A DNA stretch of 47,250 nt from an uncultured Lachnospiraceae bacterium (GTDB lineage: Bacteria > Bacillota > Clostridia > Lachnospirales > Lachnospiraceae), in NCBI GenBank assembly GCA_910588405.1, contig CAJUPT010000023.1:1-47250 (forward strand), written 5' to 3'. A program made the translations under genes and the position numbers. Shown here piece by piece: positions 17,165 through 24,629 of the stretch (within the stretch, counting starts at the first letter, position 1; each line of letters starts with the position of its first letter). The notes beneath the pieces are model-generated. The model had not been told where the DNA came from. It searched no databases and worked only from the letters and a program-made list of their open reading frames with translations.

Positions 17165-18120
17165 TGTTTTCCGGGAAAGGCTTTTCCTGTCTTCGCTTGC
17201 AAATGGTTTTTCAACCGTTTACAACGGCGGTTTAGCTTTCCTCTCACACCCGCGTCATACAAAAGCCGAAATTCTCCTGACAGTCTATTATGAAGCGCCG
17301 GCTCCTGAAAAACACAGGCGTCATACTGTTCATTCAACCTGGTATCAAACTCGCTAGCTACAGCGTCGGTATGAGTGCCGGAACCATCATTTCCCATATT
17401 TCTGACCCGGGAAATACGAGGATACACTGTCAGCATATCTGCTCTGCTTTGGGCATAGCACCAGCGAATGGCCCAGGAATCGATCTCTCCCTCCATCTGC
17501 TGTTTTAACATCCCCGGCATATCGCTGCCGCCCCGGGCCAGCCTGGCAACCAGAGCCGGGTCCTTCACAAAACTCTCATAGTCCTGCATTTCCCAGTCCA
17601 CCAAATCCCATCGGTCTTTCCAAGTCGCCCAGCCCCAGCTGCTGGCCCGGTAAAAAAAATAGACATCCTGCTTCCAGGTCGACAGCCCTTTTAACGGCGG
17701 CGTATAACCGCTAACAGACCAGATTCGTGCATCCGCCGCATAAAAGTCCAGCGCATCATTCATATAGGTAAGATAGTCTCTGCTGGTCAAAAGGTCGTCC
17801 TCCGCCACAATAATCCGGCCGAATTGATCCAGAAGCCCGGTTACGCCCCCAATAATCGAGAAAGCCAATCCCCGGTTATCTGAGGCCAGATTCACATGAA
17901 CAGAGCGGAAACCGCCCTGGGCCGAAAACCCCCTGACAAAATCCTGCACCTCAGCCACCGCCTGCCTGTCCTTCTCACTTTTCGGACCGTCAGAGAAAAT
18001 ATACAAATCTGTCTGCTCCGCAAGAAAATTGTTCCGCAGCGCAGACAGTGTCTTTTCCGCGTAATCCTTTCGCTTATACACGAATACCGCCACTGGGGCG
18101 CAGCTTCTGTCTTCTGCCAT
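17161..18120 (-). CDS. Glycosyltransferase (GT2/GNT-I-like)
   Basis: A 319-residue protein with APVAVFVYKRKDYAEKTL at the N-terminus, FSDGPKSEKDRQAV, NRGLAFSIIGGV, the acidic IIVAEDDLLTS metal-type motif and SSWGWATWKDRW. This set matches the subgroup of GT-A proteins related to N-acetylglucosaminyltransferase I that occur in bacterial capsule loci. ATG at 18120 is chosen for its better spacing from GGGAGA; a GTG at 18126 is the alternative. It is followed directly by the GT-D-like gene with a 4-bp overlap. Donor and acceptor are unknown. Confidence 0.8.
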   Translation of the reverse strand: MAEDRSCAPVAVFVYKRKDYAEKTLSALRNNFLAEQTDLYIFSDGPKSEKDRQAVAEVQDFVRGFSAQGGFRSVHVNLASDNRGLAFSIIGGVTGLLDQFGRIIVAEDDLLTSRDYLTYMNDALDFYAADARIWSVSGYTPPLKGLSTWKQDVYFFYRASSWGWATWKDRWDLVDWEMQDYESFVKDPALVARLARGGSDMPGMLKQQMEGEIDSWAIRWCYAQSRADMLTVYPRISRVRNMGNDGSGTHTDAVASEFDTRLNEQYDACVFQEPALHNRLSGEFRLLYDAGVRGKLNRRCKRLKNHLQAKTGKAFPGKQ

Positions 18121-18164
18121 ATCCACTCTCTCCCAAATTGCTGTTCCGCAATGCCCTTTTTCTT

Positions 18165-19400
18165 CTACAACACAGGCGGCTGCTTTCCTTGCAGCACTTC
18201 CTCATACAGCTGCCGGTACTCTTGCAGCATTTTACTCTGAGAGAAACACGCCTCTGCTTTTTTGCGGCTTCTCTCTCCCTTTTCTCGAAGCAACGTCTCG
18301 TTCTGGCAGGCCAGACGAATCGTATCCTTCAAAGCCAAGGCATTTCCCCGCTCCACCAGCCAGCCGGTTTCTTCATCCACCTGCTCCACAATACCGCCGG
18401 TTTTAAACGCCGCAACCGGCGTCCCACAGGCCATTGCCTCCAATGAAACACAAGGGTAGTTTTCCAGCATACTTGGAAGAAGAAATAAATCCGCCATGGC
18501 ATACACATCCCGCAGCATCTCAATTTTTTTGATATATCCAAAGGTTTTTACCTCATACAACTGGCAAATATCTCGAATTTCCTCCGGTTTTCCCACGATC
18601 AGCAGAAGGTACTGCTCCTTATTCTCCAATTGCCGCAGCGCCTCCGCCAAATAGGCAAAGCCTTTCATGGTGTTCCGAAGCATATTTGTGAGAAAGAGCA
18701 GCACATGTTTTTTGGTATGAATGCCATATTGTTCCCGCAGCTTCTCCTTGTCTCCCGGATAAAAGCTTTCCGTATCCACGCCATTATTGATCATTTGCAG
18801 CCGCTCCTGACCCAAAAAGGACTTTTTTACCAATCGGTACAGCCACTGAGAAGGAGTGACAAAGGTAATTCCATTTCCCGTAAAATACTGCCTTTTCTGC
18901 CCCTGCAGTTTAGAGGCATAGTCAAAATACAGCTTTGGAAACATGGTCAGATCCTGACAATGTCCGCACGCTTTATTTTCCCAGTGATCACAGTCCCCGG
19001 CATATGCACAATGCCCGGTAAAGCTCCACATATCATGAAGGGTCCATACCACCGGAATAACAGCGGCAATCTCCCGCACATTCCGAATCCCCATATAATT
19101 TCCATGGATATTATGGATATGCACCAGATCGATCTGATGCTCCCGGATACAATTCAGAATCTTCTTCGCCGCATACCTGTCGTCAAGCCTTGCATTGCTG
19201 GTCAGCTTGCCATAAACCCAGTTCCACCTGCGCCTTGGCAGGCTCTCATATATAATCTCATACCGGGGATCGGATTCATCCTCTTTGCCCACCAGCATAA
19301 AACTGTCCACACCCTCGGTACCGATGCCTTCGTACAGCTGTCTGGCCACCCGCTCGGCGCCGCCGCCCTGAAATTTGGTATTCAGATATAAAACTCTCAT
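18165..19400 (-). CDS. GT4 family glycosyltransferase
   Basis: A 411-residue GT-B fold transferase. The N-terminal domain begins MRVLYLNTKFQGGGAERVA with a Gly-rich loop and carries VVWTLHDMWSFTGHCAY; the C-terminal donor domain has the retaining-enzyme E-x7-E motif in ENYPCVSLEAMACGTPVAA. A Cys-containing stretch (CAYAGDCDHWENKACGHC) in the acceptor domain is common in this GT4 subgroup. The ribosome site AGAGGAAG precedes the ATG. It lies between two other glycosyltransferase genes; the donor sugar is unknown. Confidence 0.9.
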   Translation of the reverse strand: MRVLYLNTKFQGGGAERVARQLYEGIGTEGVDSFMLVGKEDESDPRYEIIYESLPRRRWNWVYGKLTSNARLDDRYAAKKILNCIREHQIDLVHIHNIHGNYMGIRNVREIAAVIPVVWTLHDMWSFTGHCAYAGDCDHWENKACGHCQDLTMFPKLYFDYASKLQGQKRQYFTGNGITFVTPSQWLYRLVKKSFLGQERLQMINNGVDTESFYPGDKEKLREQYGIHTKKHVLLFLTNMLRNTMKGFAYLAEALRQLENKEQYLLLIVGKPEEIRDICQLYEVKTFGYIKKIEMLRDVYAMADLFLLPSMLENYPCVSLEAMACGTPVAAFKTGGIVEQVDEETGWLVERGNALALKDTIRLACQNETLLREKGERSRKKAEACFSQSKMLQEYRQLYEEVLQGKQPPVL

Positions 19401-19484
19401 CGCTTCCTCTCAAGCTTTAAAACTCCAAGCCTTATCTTCCTGAAACACTTATCAGCTTATCCCTTGATCGCTGCATTATTTCCG

Positions 19485-19575
19485 CTGCCTTGATGCTTGG
19501 CCTTTCACTTTCTTCACTGCTTTGATGTTTGGCCTTTCACGTTCTCCTCTGCTTTAATGTTTCACTTTTTTCCTT
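19485..19575. repeat. 32-bp tandem repeat overlapping a gene end
   Basis: Two 32-bp units (19485-19516 and 19517-19548) share the core GATG-TTGGCCTTTCAC; a third (from 19549) lacks about 6 bp. The stop codon of the adjacent GT4 gene (19537-19539) falls inside unit two, so the last residues (LKQRRT) are encoded by repeat DNA. Confidence 0.75.
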
Positions 19576-20712
19576 CGCCGCAGCCTCTAGCACCCGGTCC
19601 ACCCGCTCGCCTACACTCTCCCAGGTAAACAGCCGTTTGCTACACGTGAATGTCTTTTTACACAGAGACAGATAAGCTTCCCTGTCCTGAAAAATCCGCT
19701 CAATGAAATCCGCATATGCCTCCGGTGACGCATCAGCAGACAAAAGATATCCACTCTCTCCCTCGATGACCATATCAGGCACACCGCCAGCAGCCGAGGC
19801 CACGGAAGGCAATCCAAAAGCCGCAGCCTCGGCGTATACAATGCCCGCACACTCATAAAGACTGGGCATAAAAAACAGAAAGCTTTCTTCATAAAGTCTG
19901 TGCAGCTGCTCCGCCTGTCCGGCATCCTTTTTACTGAGATAGCCGTATCGCCTGACTGCTCTCTGTTCTTCCTCTGAAAGCCTCGGCTGACAGCCCACAA
20001 TAGCCAGCTTCACCGGATATCCTCTCCCTGTCAGGATTCTGACCGCTTCAAGGACCTTCGGGCCACCTTTTCGCTCCCATTCCACGCCCACAAACAACAG
20101 GCATTTTTCCTCTTTCTCCCACCGCTTCTCTGCCAGCCTCATAATCTGTGCTTCATCATAGGAGCTATCTACATTGGCCCCAAAATTCACCACATCCAGC
20201 TTTGCACCGTCTATGCCATAGCAATCGATGGCCGTCTGTCTGGCCCACTGAGAGGCATAAATCGCCCTGGTACATGTATCAAGCGCCATCTTTTCATGGA
20301 AATTGCCATTTTTCGATGTGCGGACGGAAACATTCGTAAAATTGGGATAAAATCCTTCCATGCCCCCATAGGTGGCGTCGGCATAGAAAACAGAAGGCTT
20401 TTCATCCTTCAGATAACAAAGGCACATGCTATTAGGCGTAAAGATCAGGTCGTATTCGAATTTCTTTTTTTCCCGGTCCCGCCGTCTTGCCATGGACTTT
20501 AATACGTTTGGCTCCCGGTTCGCCTTGATCTGTTTTCCTGTCAGAATCCCCAACCCTCTGTAAAAACAGCGCAGAAAAAAATTTCCTGTCAAATAATCAA
20601 TATAATAAAGCTGATGCCCTCGGTCCTCTAGCATCCGCGCCATATGAGCCGTGGTTCCGGACCAGTTATTCACATCGTCATGGCCCTTGTCGTTCAAAAA
20701 AAGTATTTTCAC
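19537..20712 (-). CDS. GT4 family glycosyltransferase
   Basis: A 391-residue GT-B enzyme beginning with KILFLNDKGHDDVNNWSGT and carrying LLFVGVEWERKGGPKVLEAV (donor-domain entry) and the E-x7-E region ECAGIVYAEAAAFGLPSVA. It starts with GTG; the region overlaps the end of the GT2 gene by 35 bp, and the ribosome site is weak, so translation may depend on coupling. The C-terminal end runs into a tandem repeat and may differ between strains. The sugar is unknown. Confidence 0.88.
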   Translation of the reverse strand: MKILFLNDKGHDDVNNWSGTTAHMARMLEDRGHQLYYIDYLTGNFFLRCFYRGLGILTGKQIKANREPNVLKSMARRRDREKKKFEYDLIFTPNSMCLCYLKDEKPSVFYADATYGGMEGFYPNFTNVSVRTSKNGNFHEKMALDTCTRAIYASQWARQTAIDCYGIDGAKLDVVNFGANVDSSYDEAQIMRLAEKRWEKEEKCLLFVGVEWERKGGPKVLEAVRILTGRGYPVKLAIVGCQPRLSEEEQRAVRRYGYLSKKDAGQAEQLHRLYEESFLFFMPSLYECAGIVYAEAAAFGLPSVASAAGGVPDMVIEGESGYLLSADASPEAYADFIERIFQDREAYLSLCKKTFTCSKRLFTWESVGERVDRVLEAAAKEKSETLKQRRT

Positions 20713-21532
20713 CTGTCAGGTCCGCCTTTCTGTCCATCCCCCGCATTTCTCTTCTCAGCTTCCTTAAAAAATCAGAGAAGCCCCGAGGGGTATGGTCCAA
20801 TATAAGCTGCTTGAACGCCGCCATCCGAAGCTTTCTTTCATACTCCTTCGAGGATGGGTCTGTCAGCTTCCACTTTGACCGGACTGCTTCAGTTTCCCGT
20901 ACCCGTTCCAGCTCATTGGTGGAAGAAACGCCATCCTTCATAAATACGGAGATATACTGGTCCAGCTTATAAAAGGTTTTTCCCTCCATAAAGGTTTTCA
21001 GGAAAAAATCATAATCAGCCGCAATCCGATAACCAGTATCATAGCCGGCTGCTTTCATCCAGTCCGTCCGGATAAAAGAAGACTGGTGACAGATCAAAGA
21101 TTTTTCCCGAATCCGACTGATATCCCCTTCCAGATGATAAGCGATCCCTGCCTCTACCTCCACCGTATTTCCATAAACGACGGTCTCCTCATACTCACGA
21201 GCAAACACCTGCGCCAATGTATCTGGGCCAAAATAGTAATCCCCGGCATTCAAAAAGGCGCACCACTCTCCCCTGGCCAGCTCCACCGCCTGGTTCATGG
21301 CCTCATAAAGACCACCGTCCCTTTCGGATACATGAGTCACCCGAATACCCTTTTCTTCAAACCGGGGCTTGTAAAAGGCAATCAGCTCATTGGTCTGGTC
21401 CGTGGACCCCCCATCCTTAAAAATATATTCATATCCGGTAAAAGTCTGGTTCAAGACAGAACGAATCGTCCGCTCAATCTCCTGTTCTGCCTGATAACAG
21501 ACTGTGATCACCGACAGCTTTGGATTATCCAT
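20678..21532 (-). CDS. GT2 family glycosyltransferase (WcaA-like)
   Basis: A 284-residue transferase: LSVITVCYQAEQEIERTIRS, YIFKDGGSTDQTNELI (DGGST in place of DDGST), ERDGGLYEAMNQAV, and CAFLNAGDYYFG. This DGGST/SERDxGxYDAMN pattern is typical of colanic-acid-type WcaA/WcaE transferases. The ATG at 21532 has AGGAGAG upstream; the longer frame from 21613 would be a spurious extension into the upstream gene. It overlaps the next gene by 35 bp. Donor and acceptor are unknown. Confidence 0.88.
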   Translation of the reverse strand: MDNPKLSVITVCYQAEQEIERTIRSVLNQTFTGYEYIFKDGGSTDQTNELIAFYKPRFEEKGIRVTHVSERDGGLYEAMNQAVELARGEWCAFLNAGDYYFGPDTLAQVFAREYEETVVYGNTVEVEAGIAYHLEGDISRIREKSLICHQSSFIRTDWMKAAGYDTGYRIAADYDFFLKTFMEGKTFYKLDQYISVFMKDGVSSTNELERVRETEAVRSKWKLTDPSSKEYERKLRMAAFKQLILDHTPRGFSDFLRKLRREMRGMDRKADLTGENTFFERQGP

Positions 21533-21549
21533 AAAAAAAGCTCTCCTGA

Positions 21550-22557
21550 TTATGACATACTGGTCGTTCTGCGCAGAATCACTCCGGCTGCCCGGGCCGC
21601 CGGTACGGAACAACAGGCAAGAAAAGCCGTCAGTCTGATCTTCACAGGCGCTTTCGGATCACTTGCCACAAGACGGCCATATTTCTTCAGATTTGTTCTC
21701 AGCATCCGGTATATATCCCGATATCCCCTCCCATGGGGCAGCTCGGCCAATACAAGGTAGCAGGACACAAAAAAACGAGCACGAGCCGCCGGAAGCAGCC
21801 GAGGATACTTTTTTTCGGCAAATTCCAAAATTTTTTCAGAAAACCAGATCCGATCCATCCGCTTCCCGGTGAACCGGACATGGTGCATGGTGCTCCCCGT
21901 TCGTTGTCTGTAATAATACAGTACCTGCGCTGTATAAGCAATCTTCCCGGCCGCCTCCACGGCCAGATACATCAGCCCGATATCCTCAAAGATCCGTCCC
22001 TTTTCAAACCGCAGTCCCGTAAATACATCCCGATGAAATAGGCGGTAGCAGGGCGAGGCTGTGATTTCCTTTTTATAAAACAAAGATTCCAGCGCCTCGC
22101 AGACTGTCATTACCCGCACGGCCTTCTGCCTGGAATCCTCCTTCTTTCTAAGATCTTCCGGATGGGCGGCAGACAAACGGGCATCGTCAAAAGGACGAAA
22201 TCCGCAGACAGACATACCAGCCCCAGTAGAGACTGCCATCTGATACAGCCGCTCAATATAATCTTCCGCAACCAAATCATCGCTGTCTACATATGCCAGA
22301 TATTCACCGGCTGCCAGCTCGATTCCTAAATTTCTGGTATCCGCCTGTCCCGTGTTGTCTTTATGGATAACGCGAATCCGCTTATCCTTTTCCATATATG
22401 CGTCACAGATCGCACCGCTGCTATCTGTGGAACCGTCGTCGATCAGAAGAATCTCTAATCTTCCGTATCGCTGGGCCAGAATACTGTCGATACAGGACCC
22501 AAGATACCTTTCCACATTATAAACCGGAACGATCACCGAGATTAATGGCTGTTCCAA
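21550..22557 (-). CDS. GT2 family glycosyltransferase
   Basis: A 335-residue GT-A enzyme with PLISVIVPVYNVERYLGSCI, ILLIDDGSTDSSGAICDAY, DTRNLGIELAAGEYLAYVDSDD and FEDIGLMYL, the common capsule-type GT2 layout. It starts with TTG, with GAGGG upstream; its beginning overlaps the end of the preceding gene by 16 bp, suggesting coupled translation. The C-terminal tail is basic and hydrophobic (KIRLTAFLACCSVPAARAAG), a possible membrane contact. The sugar is unknown. Confidence 0.88.
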   Translation of the reverse strand: MEQPLISVIVPVYNVERYLGSCIDSILAQRYGRLEILLIDDGSTDSSGAICDAYMEKDKRIRVIHKDNTGQADTRNLGIELAAGEYLAYVDSDDLVAEDYIERLYQMAVSTGAGMSVCGFRPFDDARLSAAHPEDLRKKEDSRQKAVRVMTVCEALESLFYKKEITASPCYRLFHRDVFTGLRFEKGRIFEDIGLMYLAVEAAGKIAYTAQVLYYYRQRTGSTMHHVRFTGKRMDRIWFSEKILEFAEKKYPRLLPAARARFFVSCYLVLAELPHGRGYRDIYRMLRTNLKKYGRLVASDPKAPVKIRLTAFLACCSVPAARAAGVILRRTTSMS

Positions 22558-23576
22558 TTTTCCCTCACCCCCGCAAGCTCACCGATTTTCTTTGCCAGTA
22601 TTTCGGCATCTCCCATGGGTACAAAATAGATCCCCGGCTGTCCTTCCTTATAACGCTCATGATTGGCCGGACTGTCTCCCAAAATCATGGGCTTCTCCAT
22701 GGCCTCATAAATATAAGCCTTACCTGGAATCGTTCGTTTGGCTTTCATAATCTGACCATTAAAATGACCGGCCAGGCAGAGATCCGCCATGGCGATCAGC
22801 TCAGCCAGCCTCTCCTGAGACACCCAATCCGCATAAGTCACAGTGTCTGAAACCACCTTCTGATACCGCTTTTCCACTGGTCCGATCAGATAGAAATGGA
22901 TCTCTTTTCGGTCAATCAGTTGTCTGACCGCATCCAGGACGATATCAAACCCCTGCAGCGGAATCACAGTTCCAAAATAAACCACCAGAAATTTCCCCTG
23001 AAATTCAGGCGTCTTTTCCTGCGGTCTGGGAAAATAAATGGAAGTGTCCGCATTCAGGTAGACCACCTCCATCTTTTCCTTTTCCACACCGAACTCCCTG
23101 CAAAAGTAATCGCCATGGGCCTTTGTGTCCACAATAATTTTGTCCGCATAGCGAACTGAGCTGATATCCAGCCGTCGAATCAGACGGGCCAGCGGATTCT
23201 TCGACTCTAACATCTTCCTGTCATTGACCATGGAATCATAGAGGGAGACAAAAAAGTCTACCACCAGCGTCTTTTTCTTTAATTTCCAGTTCAGAAATGG
23301 CGTAACCAGCTGGCACATATAGGAAACCACAACCACATCCACATCTGACAGTGAGGTAAACAACAGCGTAAAGAAAATTTTTGCCGCGCTAAAAATGTGG
23401 TTTCCCGTACCAGATGCCTCGCGATAGAGACATTTGACAGATGCCCCCTGTTTTTTCATTGCTTCAATGTGCTGGGTATTACGGATATAGTCGATCCGGT
23501 GGGTCGTGATAAACAAAACCCGCTTTCCGGCCGTTGCCTGCGTCCAGCTTTTTTGCTCCATGGTCTCTTTGCTCAT
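22542..23576 (-). CDS. GT4-like glycosyltransferase
   Basis: A 344-residue GT-B fold protein. The N-terminal half has KRVLFITTHRIDYIRNTQHI and DVVVVSYMCQLVTPFLNWKL; the C-terminal half opens with LVVYFGTVIPLQGFDIVLDAV and has DLCLAGHF and IPGKAYIYEAMEKPMI, where the usual E-x7-E motif is altered to a single Glu. It is therefore a divergent member. The ATG start has a CGGAGC site. It lies between a GT2 and the DPM1-like gene. The activity call is by fold and context. Confidence 0.78.
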   Translation of the reverse strand: MSKETMEQKSWTQATAGKRVLFITTHRIDYIRNTQHIEAMKKQGASVKCLYREASGTGNHIFSAAKIFFTLLFTSLSDVDVVVVSYMCQLVTPFLNWKLKKKTLVVDFFVSLYDSMVNDRKMLESKNPLARLIRRLDISSVRYADKIIVDTKAHGDYFCREFGVEKEKMEVVYLNADTSIYFPRPQEKTPEFQGKFLVVYFGTVIPLQGFDIVLDAVRQLIDRKEIHFYLIGPVEKRYQKVVSDTVTYADWVSQERLAELIAMADLCLAGHFNGQIMKAKRTIPGKAYIYEAMEKPMILGDSPANHERYKEGQPGIYFVPMGDAEILAKKIGELAGVRENWNSH

Positions 23577-23615
23577 AAATGCTCCGTATTTATCCTGTCT
23601 GCCTTATCAGTTCCG

Positions 23616-24554
23616 CTACAGCTTTTCCTTCACATGTGCCTCGTTATACCTGCTGTGATATGTGGCGTCGACCAGCATGTCCCCGATAAAACCAATGGAA
23701 ATCATCTGGATTCCCACGATTACCAGCAATACGCCCAGCTGCACCAGGGGCCTGTTTCCAATCGTCTGCTTTGTGCACCAGAGATAAACCAGATAAAAAC
23801 AGACCATTCCGCCAAACGTACATAAAATCAAACCGATCCTTCCAAAAAAATACATAGGACGATCATAAAAACGACCGAGAAATGCCACCGTAAAGGAATC
23901 GAACAAGCCTCTCAAATACCGCTCTATACCATATTTAGACTTGCCGAACTCCCGTTTATTGTGATGTACCACAATCTCCGTAATGCGGAATCCTTTACGG
24001 TTCGCCAGTACAGGGATATACCGGTGAAGCTCTCCATATATATCAATACTCTCCACCACCTCCCGGCGGTATGCCTTAAATCCACAGTTAAAATCATGAA
24101 GCTGAACGCCGGACAGCTTTTCTGTCACCTTGTTAAACAGCTTGGAGGGCAGCCGCTTTTCTAAGGGATCGTGCCTGTCCCGCTTCCAGCCGGATACCAA
24201 GTCATAGCCCTCGTTGATTTTCTCCACAAATCTGGGAATCTCGCAGGGATCATCCTGCAGATCCGCATCCATTGTAATAATAATATCTCCCTGCGCATTG
24301 CGGAAACCGGTCTGCAGCGCCATAGCCTTGCCAAAATTTTTTCGGAACATGATCAGATGGACATTTTTGTCTTTCTCTCTCAGTTCTTTCACACGCAGGG
24401 CGGAATCGTCGGTCGAACCGTCATCTATAAATAGTATCTCATACAAGTATTCCTGCTGTCTTACCTGCTCCATGATCTTTTCATACAGAAGCTTTATGGA
24501 ATCCTGTTCATTTAAAACAGGAATCACAAAACTCAGCATCTGTTCCATCTTCAT
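23616..24554 (-). CDS. DPM1/ArnC-like polyprenyl-phosphate glycosyltransferase
   Basis: A 312-residue GT2 enzyme with two C-terminal membrane helices (about residues 230-290). LSFVIPVLNEQDSI, ILFIDDGSTDDSA, FRKNFGKAMALQTGF, IITMDADLQDDP and DFNCGFKAYRRE are hallmarks of enzymes that make polyprenyl-phosphate sugars (GtrB/ArnC/DpmA). The AGGAGGG ribosome site is strong. The GT-C membrane protein gene lies directly upstream and would be the natural user of the lipid-linked sugar, so the pair likely decorates the polymer outside the membrane. Confidence 0.9.
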   Translation of the reverse strand: MKMEQMLSFVIPVLNEQDSIKLLYEKIMEQVRQQEYLYEILFIDDGSTDDSALRVKELREKDKNVHLIMFRKNFGKAMALQTGFRNAQGDIIITMDADLQDDPCEIPRFVEKINEGYDLVSGWKRDRHDPLEKRLPSKLFNKVTEKLSGVQLHDFNCGFKAYRREVVESIDIYGELHRYIPVLANRKGFRITEIVVHHNKREFGKSKYGIERYLRGLFDSFTVAFLGRFYDRPMYFFGRIGLILCTFGGMVCFYLVYLWCTKQTIGNRPLVQLGVLLVIVGIQMISIGFIGDMLVDATYHSRYNEAHVKEKL

Positions 24555-24562
24555 TGTCCCTC

Positions 24563-24610
24563 CTAAATTGAGTTCCGCAACTTCCCCACTCCATTTTGGT
24601 CCGTTGCTGA
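24563..24610. repeat. Intergenic repeat, copy A
   Basis: Contains TTCCGCAACT and GGTCCGTTGCTG, separated by about 20 bp, directly upstream of a minus-strand start codon. The same two blocks in the same order and in the same relative place recur at 35662-35712. The GCAAC and GTTGC ends can pair. Confidence 0.6.
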
Positions 24611-24629
24611 AATTGCGTTCCGTAATTTT

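Noticed and set aside
16011..19575. CRISPR-like arrays
   Set aside because: The repeats are imperfect, directly adjoining and without unique spacers; no cas genes are present.
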